From assembly GCA_037176845.1 (NCBI GenBank), contig JAYKXP010000009.1, positions 620,001 through 684,000 on the forward strand: DNA of 64,000 nt. The letters run 5' to 3'. Origin of the DNA: Paramarasmius palmivorus (lineage: Eukaryota; Basidiomycota; Agaricomycetes; Agaricales; Marasmiaceae). The position numbers were made by a program, and so were the translations under genes. The notes beneath the pieces were generated by a model, which was not told where the DNA came from, ran no database searches, and saw nothing but the letters and a program-made list of their open reading frames with translations. Positions 53,744-64,000 of this stretch are shown in pieces. The stretch's first letter is position 1. Each line of letters starts with the position of its first letter.

Positions 53744-56700
53744 TCAACACCTTGACTTGCGTATACGAGTCGAACGTCTGACCGGGTTCGAAGCTGCAGC
53801 CTTTGGCTTTTGCACTTTATCATTCTTTACTTTTGCACCAGCACTGGTACTTCCAGCCCTTTTCTTGGTCTCCTGTGGTTTCTTGCCGACAAAGTTGGCA
53901 TACCTTTTCTTCGCGTTTTCGTTTTCTAATCGTGCGCGAATCTGTGATGCTTTCCACGAAGTTAACAAATGGTCGGGTGGGATTGACTCTGTCAGTTTGA
54001 CCAATTTCTTGAGATTCAACGTTGCAAGGGGGTGTTTGTCTCCATCTGGGTCCACCTCTGAGGTTTGCTCTGGTGAGGCATCCTCTCCGTCGTCTTCGTC
54101 TTCGTCTCCATCGTCATCGGTGTCTTCGCTCTGCATCCCCGTGTCACCTTCGTCATCCTGTAATGACTCCGAGTGCGGCCGCGGTTTGTTGAAGTGTTTC
54201 CATTGGCAGCTTATTGCGGAATACGAAGCAACGACGCGTAGGACGCTATGCTTCCCTGCGAGTGTTGTCTCTCGCCCTGGTAATTCGTCTAGGAGTTTGA
54301 GAGTTTCCTGACTCGCCCGAACCTGGTTCTTGTGCGCAGTATCTTTGAAGTCTGCCAGTTGCGTCTTCCCTGCGGCAAACTTCTTACGAACAGTCTATGA
54401 AGGTGATGTGAGTTTTGAGCCGTCAATAAATGGCTGATCAACTTACTTTGTCCATGAAATAGCACCATGGAGTCACGCTTCGTATGGCATCACGAAGCGT
54501 GTTACGCGGGAGATGCTTTCGGTTACCACAGCGCTTCGCCTGTACCATAACCCAGATATAAGTAGGGGGATCGTCTACCAACTCCAAAACGAAGATGATA
54601 TCTGGGCCCATAGCCTTGTCTGGGAAGCAAAATGCTGCTTGATCATGATTGGCCAGCCAATCTTGCGTTTTGATGCCAGTGTTGTGACCTACACGCGTCC
54701 CAAGCGTAGCTCCGCAACTCAGGAATTGACCGTTGGAATCGAAGAGTAGTCGTATAGAAGACTCCGCCCTGCTGCGGCCAGATTCCTGCTCTGGCATGTA
54801 CAGCGAGACTAGCCGGGCCTTTTTGCGTCTCAAAGCTGACGCATGAGGCCCCATAATATGAAAGATATCGCCTAGGGTATGTTCCTCTGTCGGGTTACTG
54901 AAAGCCAGGCAGAAATAGAACATTAGAAAATCCTCGAACCAACTGTGTCCTCCTTCATTTAGCTCGAAATTATCGGCAATATGGGCGTAAAGTGTGTGGT
55001 CATTTGGAGCGAGTCCTGACCGTCGTAAAGGAAGGTCCACGCTGCGACCCAATGACAACGTGTTATTGAGCCAAACTGCGCAAGCCCACAGTACCAGTGG
55101 TTCATCAATCGTGGCGGCAAATTCGTTACGATTGGTGAGTTGGTTCGAACCCTGGACGCGGATCCGGGGAATACGAGCAAAGCCGTATTGTATCAACTCG
55201 CCCTCGACCCCTCCTAGAAAGTGATGTAGCCCAGAGGTAACCATCCACTTCCACGTCAGGTTTCTGATGGTCGGTAGTACGAGCTTGCCGCTTGCTTTGA
55301 TGTATCAGCCGGTCAAAACGCGTGGATATACAAATATGAGAAGACTAACCTTGTGTGAGCAGATTCTCCCATTGAAGGGGGATGTTGGTCAATGACGGAT
55401 GCGCCGCGAAGGGGCCAAACAACAACGAATTCGGGTCCTCTTCCATTTTCATGATGTTCTCGGGACAATCTGTCGGGTAAAGCGCGGTAAAGTTGGCAAT
55501 GTAGCGGTTCAGGAGTTCATTTGGTCGTTTGTAGCCATTCTGTATCAGGAATGCGAGGAACTCGGCGGTGAAGCGATATCTGACAATACTGTTAAGCTAA
55601 TCGTTCCTCGAAGTAATCTAGAGCGAAGTAAACGCACCTCCCGCGAAGCCAGTACCACATCCTATCGAGTAAGACCTTTCCAACAGGATCATCCAGTACC
55701 TCTTGAGGTATATACTTCCGGATGTATTCCAGTTGGCTCTGCTTGTCTTCAAATCCACCTATCTGGTTGTACTCCTGACATACACCATCTTTCATCACGG
55801 TGGACGAAAGAAGAGCCTCGCGCATGTGATGTACAGACATTCCGGTACCCGAAACCACCATCGTCACAGGAAGATCTACAATGCGGCTGTTTCCCAGAGC
55901 AGGATAAGCTAGCTGTGCTGACCACACGACGATGAGCTCTCGTAAAACCGGACGAGCATAATCTGGCCGAATTTGAGAGCGGAAAGCTGGATAGAGAGAT
56001 AATGCAGCGTCCTGCGCTTCGTCGAGGACGATGAATACATCTCCGCCATGGTGGCCATGAAAGCTGCTTTTGAGTCGATTGAAGAGTGTATTTGAGGTAT
56101 CAAAGATCATGAGGTGGACCTCTTCCGGTGTAGGTTGTACTGCATGGATAGTGTCCACAAGATCGGCGAACAGATCACCTTCGTGAAAGGGGGATAGCAT
56201 GGAAGGATCGAGCTGGAGATGTAGCCAGCGCTCAATGAAGGGACCAAAATGTGGGTGTGCTAATGGAATATGCTGAGAACGCATGTGAGATTCTACCTTG
56301 TCGATGAATCTCTGGAATATAAGAAGGCGCGCTAACAACACTTCGCCCAGCACCAGCCTCGCAATTCGCCGATTGTCTTCCAAGCGTTGTGCCATGTCAT
56401 GCCTATCACGGATGTTAGCAGTGAATCCGGGTGCATGAGGAAGCACATTATGCAGTGCATGGGTTAGATCGTGCGATCCAAGGCTGTTCTCTTCTTTTGC
56501 GCAGAGGAAATAGAGGCCCCATATCTGGCTAAGAGCCTCAAGGACCGTTCTCGTCTTTCCTGAACCAGACACGTTGACAACGAGACTGAAATAAGTGTAT
56601 ATAAGTATCATGGTGTTCGAAGCATTTGGTATGGCAGCCAACCTGTGCCTCAAGCGGTGGAAAATGTTCATATATCGTTCTTGACGCTCAGGTATCTCGT

Positions 56701-56947
56701 AGGCATCTCCAAGCTCTCCGAGAAGGAAGTTTGGACGGTGACCATCCCTAAAGCACGCAGGTATACGCAGAGATTCGATAAAAGAGCGTACCGGTCCCGG
56801 TGGAATACGAGAAAGGACTCTCTCGTTGCAGGTCCACTGTTTGAGATGAGCATGGCCTGTAACTGCCCGGGACAATGCAGAATCCGTCCGATCAAGGAAA
56901 ACATTTGCTGACTTCTGAAGAGCAGCTGGGTCATGTTGAGAGGCCAT
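53744..56947 (-). CDS. P-loop NTPase + PD-(D/Q)xK nuclease-like protein (CR-toxin-like), copy 1
   Basis: Five exons fit in frame: 56947-56643, 56585-55638, 55579-55350, 55294-54447 and 54394-53744 (2982 nt, 993 aa). Walker A VNVSGSGKT spans residues 105-113. A Walker-B-like GGDVFIVLDEAQDA block follows. RGRYRFTAEFLAFLI leads into the C-terminal half, where GPDIIFVLEL (Asp 726) and VQAKR (Gln 746, Lys 748) form a restriction-endonuclease-fold signature, with Gln replacing the usual Glu. The tail is acidic (DDDGDEDEDD) and then basic (NPVRRSTRIRK). NTPase plus REase is the architecture described for Crinkler/CR-type effectors and related toxins. Assignment is by motif, and activity is unproven. 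The stop lies about 400 bp from the giant element. The paralog at 58626 has identical exon structure. Confidence 0.8.
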
Positions 56948-58625
56948 TCCATAATATATACAGCCAATTAGTCAAAGAAAGGGCTGCGAGCTCTGTGAGT
57001 ATCCATCACTGCAAATAAAAATTGAAATAGCTCGCCTGTGTATTGTACCAATAATTGTGGTTTACAACCAGGGAGCCCTCAAAACGTAACTTGGCCTCGT
57101 TGTTGATACAATCGAGCCTGCGAGCGATTGAGTCTGCCTAGGGGAGACTACTTCGCTGAACAATGCAATAAGGAAGCAAAAGTCAAGCAAGCATATAGAC
57201 GCCTGATCACACCTCTCTTCCTGACCTCCATTCGAATCGTATCCAAATCGCAGCCATTGTCAGTTCACCTTGTTGCAGCGTCTCTTCAAGCCTGGACTAT
57301 TTCCATGGTGTGTATAGAATGCCAGCGGAATGGTTTGTGGTGAAAATATTCTTCTTGCTGCTTGATGGTGCTGACGGCAAATTTTTCAGTTCTTTCAACA
57401 TCCTCGTTTGGCCGTCCAGGCTCAATCCAGGCAAGCGTGCTTCTGGTCGGAGATCTATGGAAATGAGTCGAGTCAAAATCTCCAAGGACATGAGATTCTG
57501 GGACAATGTGAGCTATTGCGGAACTGAGCAAGCTTCAGAAGGTACGCACATAGTCCATCTATTCCTCGCCTTGTGACCAACCTTTTCTCGCCCTAGACTC
57601 CTCCTTCTTCATACATACGATGTCAAAATGAAGAACGTCGGAAGACCAAGCCATATAGTTGCGAAAATCCACCTCGACACCTATGCCTTGTAGACCTTTG
57701 TGAATTGTTGACGACCTTCCTATACATTGGATAAGGTACGTGATTGCTACTACAGTGTTTAGGCAAGCTAACCAGGCGCATTAGGAGTTCCTCGTTGACG
57801 GTCGGGCTTGGCAACGCAAGCAAAGGCATACTGAAGAACCATTCCTTCTCCCCGACCTCCTTCTCGCCTTGCCGCAGTCGACATGGCTGTACTCACCGCC
57901 AATGAATGAAAGCTAACATTGTATGGAGGAGCAAGATAGGATCATTCCCTGTGGATGACCTGACTATCAATGCCATATCCAACAACGGTTCAAAAACGCT
58001 GTGCGAAGCATGCAAACCTGGGAACCTATTGTGCAAGTAGATGAACCACCAATCGGTCTCTCCTTACCGTCACATTCTCGTTCATTGGGTTCCGCCTGCG
58101 TCTTCAAAAACGGTTCCAGTGGTCTCCTCATGACCCTTTACCAATTGGGTTCTTTTGGAGACGATCTTGAATAATAGGGTGAAGGATCCCTTTTGTGGCC
58201 AGAGTTTGTGCGTCTCATAACTTGGATCTATTGCTCAGGACTCTGATTCATATACAGATTTCTCGTGAATACATCGGGTCTGGTAAGGCCCCATTCCGCA
58301 ATAGCTCTACTGTGGAGCGGCGACACTCGTCTTTGCCCACGAACCAAGAAGTGGAAACATGTTATTGGTATACCTCAGGAGGACCGTACGAGGGAGCATG
58401 CAATAGACGTAACGGCATGGTCGAGCATAGGTCAAGAGATAAAGAATGCGTGACACTGAAGGTGGGCTCCTTTTCCGCTTCACGTTCACATATCCCAACT
58501 GATATGTCACATTAAATAGTGCTGAAATACTCAGGGAAAGAGCTTGTTTCAAGTTGATAGACTACATAAATAGCAAAACAAATGTCATTAAATATCGCCA
58601 CAGTGGTACACGGAAACCTAGAACG
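56948..58625. other. Spacer between tandem NTPase-nuclease genes
   Basis: No intact gene. 58000-58065 on the plus strand (aacgctgtgcgaagc through accaccaat) aligns with 62310-62375 upstream of the second copy, so the duplicated unit included upstream DNA. In both the same frame reads NAVR...WEP(I/V)VQ, perhaps a decayed coding remnant. Confidence 0.5.
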
Positions 58626-61600
58626 TCATCCCGACCTGCGAGCAGAGCGTCTGACTGGATTTGAGGCAGCGGTTTTTGTGGGTTGATTAACGACCTCCTT
58701 CGCCTGTATGCCACCACGTTTGCCACTCCTCTTCCTCGTCTTTGGAGGCTTTTGCCCGGTTTTGTTGACAAGTTTGCCATCTTTATGGTTTCTATTTGTC
58801 ATCTGGATGCGAGCCTGAGAGGCCTTCCAGGAATCCAGCTTATGGTCTGGTGGTATGTTTCCAGTCAACTCGCGTAACTTCCTAAAGTTTAAAGTCGCGA
58901 GGGGATGACTGTCTTCGTCTGGATCTACTTCCTCGGAGCCTTCTGTTGGTGAAGAATCGTCATCGTCACCTCCTTCATCGTCTTCTTCATCGTCTTCCTC
59001 TTGCATCTCCGTGTCACCTCCTTCGTCTTCAAGCGGCTCTGTGCGAGGCCTTGTTTTCCCCAAATGCTTCCATTGGCAACTTATCGCAGACCATGAAGCA
59101 ACAACGCGCAGGACACTATGTTTTCCTGCGAGCGTTGTGTCTCGTCCGGGTAGTTCGTCTAGTAGCTTGAGAGTTTTCTGGTTTGCCATAACCTGATTCT
59201 TGTGCGCTGTTTCCTTGTAGTCGCTAGGTTGGGTCTTTCCTGCAGAGAATTTCTTACGAACGGTCTATAGCAACAGTGGCTGTCAGATATCTGTCAACAA
59301 AAAGGCGTGTAAACTCACTTGGTCCATAAAATACGACCATGGCGTAACGCTCCGGATCGCACTGCGAAGTGTCTTACGTGGTAGGTACTTTTGGACACCA
59401 CAGCGCTTCGCTTGGACCATCACCCAGATATAAGAGCCCCGGTCTAGCTCCAAGACAAATATGATATCTGGACCCATTGCTTTATCCGGAAAGCAGAATG
59501 CTGCTCGATCGTGATGGGCTAGCCATTTATGTGCGACGTTATTTCCTGTACTACGATCGCCGAGGTTTCCTCCGCAACACAAGAACTGACCATACTCGTC
59601 GAAGAGCGTCGGGACGTAACGCTGGGCGCTTCTCTGACCATCCTCTGGCACGTAGATTGAGACCAATGTCGCCTTCTTTTGCCTCAGCGCTCCTGCGCAA
59701 GGACCCATGATGTGGAAGATATCGCCGAGGGTATGCACGCGTCTTGGATTACTGAACGCCAGGCAAAAGTAATACATCAAGTAGTCTTCGAACCAGCTAT
59801 GCCCGCCTTCGTTTGTCTCGAATTTCCTTGCGAGATACCAATACAGAGTGTTTGTGTTTTTGGCCAGTGACGAAGGCTGTCCGTCTCCTTGGCTTTCTTC
59901 GTCATCATCAGAGTCGCGCGACATCGTGTTGTTGAGCCAGGCAGCACAACCCCATAGAACCAATGTCTCGTCAACTGCAGCTGCAGATTTGTCGTTGTTG
60001 GGGAGCTGGTCTGGGTTCTGTATCCGAACATGGGGAATGCGTCCAAAGCCGTACTGCACCATTTCGCTGTCGGTGCCTCCCAAGAAGTTTTCTAGTCCCG
60101 ACGTGACCACGTACTTCCAGGTCAAATCTCTGATCATGTTTAGTGTCTTGGATCCTGAAACTATCATAAACATGCAAGACTGCACAAAGAGAGATCGACA
60201 TACTGTCGGTGAGCAAAATTTTCCAGTTGAACGGTATGTTGGATGGTGATCGTTGGAATGCCATGGGTCCGAAGAGCCCTGAGTTTGGATCATCTTCCAT
60301 CTGGATAATATCTTGAGGACAATCGGAGGGGGCAAGTTCCGTTAAATTGCATATGAAACGGTCAAGTAGTGCGTTGGGCTGCTTATAGCCGTTTTCGATA
60401 AGGAAGGCGAGAAATTCGGCAGTGAAACGATATCTGTCAAAGAATGCACAATCAGACGAAGGTGACAGATCAAACAACTGTTATCACACCTTCCGCGTAG
60501 CCAGTACCACATCCTATCCAAGAGAACTACTCCTACTGGATGATCTAGAATCTCCTTCGGGACGTACTTCTGAACATACGCCACCTGCTGCTCCTTTTCC
60601 TCAAAGCCACCCATATCTTGGTACTGCTGACAAGTGTCTTCTTTCACAACAGTAGAAGAATAGAGGGCTTGTCGCATATCGTCTAGCGACATCCCAGTGC
60701 CAGTCACCACAAGCGTCACGGGAAGATCCACAAGCTCTTCTTCACGAGACGGTTTAACTGGGTAACACAGTTGATTCGACCAAGCAGTGATCAACTCGCG
60801 TAATACTGGCCGAGCCTTTGTTGTCTGCTTCTCTGAACGAAACGCAGTCTTCATGGCTAGACCAGCCTCCTGCGCTTCATCGAGGACAAGGAAGATATCC
60901 CCACCATGTGAACCATGGATGCTGCTGTTGATCTTGGGGAAAAGGGTCGATGCGATGTTGTATATCATGACTTGGAGCACTGTTGCGTCAGGCTTTGCAG
61001 CGTGGATAACAGAGGTGAGGTCGACAAAAATGTCCCCTTGATAAAAGGGTGATAGCATGGTGGGGTGAAGCTGCAGTTGCAGCCAGCGTTCGATAAAAGG
61101 ATCGAAATTCGGATAGACAATGGGAATGCCGTTAGAGTTTAAATGTGATTCCATCCGGTCGATGAACTTTTGGAATATGAGGAGGCGCGCTAACAATACT
61201 TCTCCGAGTACTGTCTCAGCAAGTAATCGGTTGTGTTCTAATCGCTGTATCTTGCCACGAGTCGGAAGCTTAGGAGTGAATCCCGGCTCATTAGGTAGTG
61301 TGCTGAACAGCGCATAGCTAAGATCTCTGGATCCTAGCCCAGTTGCTTCCTTTGCGCACAGGAAGTAGAGACCCCACATATGGGTGAGAGCCTCAAGAAC
61401 TGTGCGTGTCTTTCCTGCGCCTGATACATTGACAACAAGACTAGGTTATTCTTTAGTACATGATTCAAGATCTCAGTGGTGTGGACTTGCCTATGTTTGA
61501 GCCTGTGAAAGATGTTTTGATACCTGTTTCTTCGCTCAGGGACGTTGCAAGCACCTCTAAGGTCTTCCAAGAGAAAACTTGGCCGGTGTGGATCCCTGAA

Positions 61601-61789
61601 GGAAGCGGGAATGCGGAGTGACTGTATGAAAGATCGAACCGGACCATTTGGGATAGCGGAAAGGACATTCGGGTGACAGCTCCATGGCGTGAGGTGCACC
61701 TCGCCGAGTACAGCCCGATCCAGAACGGAATCAATCCGGCTCAAGAAGCTGTCGGCGGTTGCTTGCAAGGAAATGGAATCGATAGGCAT
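58626..61789 (-). CDS. P-loop NTPase + PD-(D/Q)xK nuclease-like protein (CR-toxin-like), copy 2
   Basis: Five exons fit in frame: 61789-61491, 61440-60490, 60433-60204, 60160-59319 and 59264-58626 (2961 nt, 986 aa). Exon 3 is 230 nt in both copies. Intron 1 has a GC-AG border (GCAAGT donor) where copy 1 has GT-AG. Motifs: Walker A VNVSGAGKT (Lys 110); GGDIFLVLDEAQEA; MGPDIIFVLEL (Asp 725) and VQAKR (Gln 743, Lys 745); acidic EEDDEEDDEGGDDDD; basic NPVRRSARR end. All key residues match copy 1, so both look intact. Orientation is the same, about 1.7 kb apart, which indicates tandem duplication. Function is inferred from architecture only. Confidence 0.8.
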
Positions 61790-62439
61790 TGCCTTTGTCG
61801 AGCGAGGAGAGAAGGGTTATAAGATTGTAGGCGCAAGTTGCGAACTTGTCCAGACAAGGCCATGCAAGGCACTTCGCGTTGTCTGGTCTGAAACGGAAAT
61901 TTGAATGAAGTGCATAGAAACGGTCAATGAAAAAAACTCACCTTCTCACCTGGCCCCCAGAAAAACAAAAGACAGTGGGAAAAGAGAACAAGGTATCCAT
62001 TATGGGCGCCAGGTCAAGATACAAAAATATTGATGTTGATGCATGATGGAGAACACGTTGAAGTCGGACCCACGGAGACCCACGGCTGATTGCCATGTGA
62101 GCAGCCGTGAGAATTAGAATACGGCCCTCTTTTCCTTCCATCGACCATAGACGCGCCGACGCCCCAACATTGCTATTTCTCGATGGGAATAAGTGATTGT
62201 TGCTCAGACAGTTTCGGATGACATGGAAGTTCTGGCATGAGCGTGCGAGACACGATTATCTCGAGTGGAGGAACTCATCACAAATGCAATATCTAGTCTA
62301 GTGATGGGGTCAGGAACGCTGTTCGAGGAGCAAAGAGCGTGCAAATTTGGGAACCGGTCGTGCAAGATGATGAGACACCAATGGAACCCTCTGTAGGCAC
62401 ATATTTATGAACCCAGATTTCGTCAGAAATCTGACTCCG

Positions 62440-63840
62440 ACCCGCCGAACCGACTCCGAGTGCCTGATCCGACTATGCTAACCAAGTCCAACTTTCAACT
62501 CCAACTTTTTTTGAGCTACTTATTTCCTGCTATCGTCTCATGATGATCTATAGTCAAGATTTGAGTATAAAATATCCACATGCCAATTAATACTAGTTCA
62601 GCTCTGAGAAGCATCCTGTTTATGGCCGGCTGTATTCGATCCGGCGCCAGATTAGTGATAGCCGAGCTCGACTTTTTTGAAACCAACTCCAACTTCGACT
62701 TAGCCGACTTCGTACTGAGTGCTGCGACAGTCGTACTTCTTCAATTGCATATCTGACTATTCAAAATTCTCTTTCTACACCCCAAATGCTTTGCTGAAAC
62801 ATATGGAACCGCGGAGGGCCAGAAGGGAGTGATAGGCGCTGAATAAGCGCCGGGTTTTCGATGGTGAAAAGACGCGTTGAACTTTGGATATTGAATGCGC
62901 AACTGTGATTTGATGTCATTATGCTCAAATCTCAGTAATAAGTAACTGAATCTGTAGAACCTCAGTGCTCCGCCGTAAGATATTTGGTAGGCAAGTTTGG
63001 CAAATTGGGTTTGAAAAGGTTATAACCTATTTCCATGGGGCATAAGCTCGAAGACGACTCGAAGAATTCTCAAGTAGGATACTTCTAGAGCATATGAAAC
63101 AAGTAGAGGAAGTCGTTCAGGTGTATTTATCTACGGAATACTACTAGTAACTATTCACCTGTGAAAGCAACCAGTCACTGACACATTTATCAGTTTTGAT
63201 CGTGCAGTCAAACATCCATGGTATCTTGATATGGAATCCCAGGGGACATTCCCTCAAGGTAGCTAAGGGAAGTTCCTCAAGTATACACTACTCGGAATCC
63301 AAGGATAAATGGTTATTCCCCATAGTATTGCACCAGGCTTCGGCACCTGAGATAAACTTACCGTGACTTTGAATGTTGCTGCATTTGCATCTGCTATAAA
63401 CTACTATATACTATCTCAAAGATTTGAAACAGTTTAATAATCTATGTAATACCTTTCTTGAGTCTTCATTCATGTACAGAGAACGGGCGACGCGACACAT
63501 TGACTTGGGAGTCGCGACGCGTACTGATCAATCGATCACATGCCCTTTCTTAGCTGCCTTTTTCGGACTGGCAGGCGCTTGGTCTGTCGGAGCTCCGGAG
63601 TCGGAGTCGGTGCTTGGTTAACTCACGTACCAGCACCGACTCGTAAGGACACCGAAATGTTAGCATTGTACTTGAAAATCCATAATCTGAGCTCGGATGG
63701 TTACAAAATAACACTGTGTTTAGACAGATAAAGAATTGAATTACCGAAGCTGCACTCGGCTTACGGGCGTTAGCAGTGTTGAAGTTGGAGTTGGAAAAGT
63801 CAGTCAAACTCGGTTACCGGACGGACCCGAGTCAGTTTCG
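62440..63840. repeat. Degenerate inverted-repeat region, possible relic MITE
   Basis: CCAACTCCAACTTC near 62683-62696 recurs inverted near 63782-63795. Outer blocks rich in GACTCCGA/CCGAAACTGACTC near 62445 and 63810-63830 are also in inverted arrangement. Similarity is patchy, and neither ends nor a target duplication could be fixed. Confidence 0.35.
63604..63642. repeat. Hairpin-forming inverted repeat
   Basis: Arms GAGTCGGTGCT (63604-63614) and AGCACCGACTC (63632-63642) are perfect 11-mers. The stem can extend by GGT/ACC with one bulged T. Confidence 0.75.
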
Positions 63841-64000
63841 GACGCTGAATTTTTGATGAAATTTGTGTTCATACATATTCATTCATTGGATCTTGTTCGC
63901 GTCTTCGAAAACGTTCCTGGTCCACCCATGGCCCTACATTGACTTGGTTCATTTGGAGACCATCCTGTGTTGAAAAGGAAGGTAGATTTCTTATACTGTG

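Larger units (their letters stand above)
61790..64000. other. Gene-free right end with degenerate repeats
   Basis: No convincing gene. 62310-62375 is homologous to 58000-58065. From about 62440 onwards there are scattered GACTCCGAC and CCAACTCCAACTT blocks, described separately. Confidence 0.5.

Noticed and set aside
1..64000. CRISPR arrays, rRNA operons and tRNA genes
   Set aside because: None seen. The sequence is eukaryotic, and no regularly spaced repeats or cloverleaf-type sequence could be supported by eye.

Overview
The window looks like nuclear DNA of a mushroom-forming basidiomycete (Agaricomycetes). Introns are short (about 40-70 nt, GT-AG, with CTRAY branch sites). F-box/LRR-like genes are frequent, there are multi-exon small secreted proteins, and a Helitron-type Rep/helicase is present. 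Gene models were built by reading frames and splice junctions by eye, with no database search, so family names are recognition calls.

Left flank (1-25250). Three paralogous cysteine-rich secreted proteins sit at 1408-6775. A tandem pair of secreted, Ser/Thr-tailed and probably GPI-anchored proteins follows at 7629-11621. Then come three F-box-type genes (12169-18526). One carries an unbroken run of 14 GX3 units behind a Gag-like N terminus, and another has its F-box out of frame with its body. A 61-residue six-cysteine secreted peptide (19023-19319) and a zinc-ribbon-rich protein (22340-23359) lie in otherwise empty DNA.

Central element (25259-53341). A 28,083-bp segment is bounded by 36-bp terminal inverted repeats (outer 17 bp perfect) and by an exact 8-bp direct repeat, AGGAAGCC, at 25251-25258 and 53342-53349. 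This is the signature of a cut-and-paste insertion. Just inside both ends are copies of ATAGCGTAKCTGAGAC in the same orientation. Cargo from left to right: F-box protein; nucleotidyltransferase-fold-like protein; a conserved basidiomycete protein; a micro-exon gene; a small helical protein; a JmjC protein; a Helitron Rep; a Pif1-type helicase fused to a USP-like peptidase (same frame as the Rep, separated by one stop codon); a double-MYND protein; a zinc-knuckle acidic protein; a second double-MYND protein; and a second F-box protein. The outermost genes mirror each other, and many neighbours are divergent pairs. I recognise no DDE transposase that would explain the TIRs and target duplication. 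The combination of a giant TIR/TSD element with a Helitron-type replication module and chromatin/ubiquitin cargo is the most interesting thing here.

Right flank (53350-64000). Two tandem, intact five-exon genes (993 and 986 aa) each join a P-loop NTPase to a PD-(D/Q)xK nuclease-like domain and an acidic/basic tail. This architecture resembles the Crinkler-type (CR) effector/toxin class. The element is inserted about 400 bp downstream of the first copy. The last 2 kb is non-coding, with degenerate inverted GACTCCGAC-type repeats.
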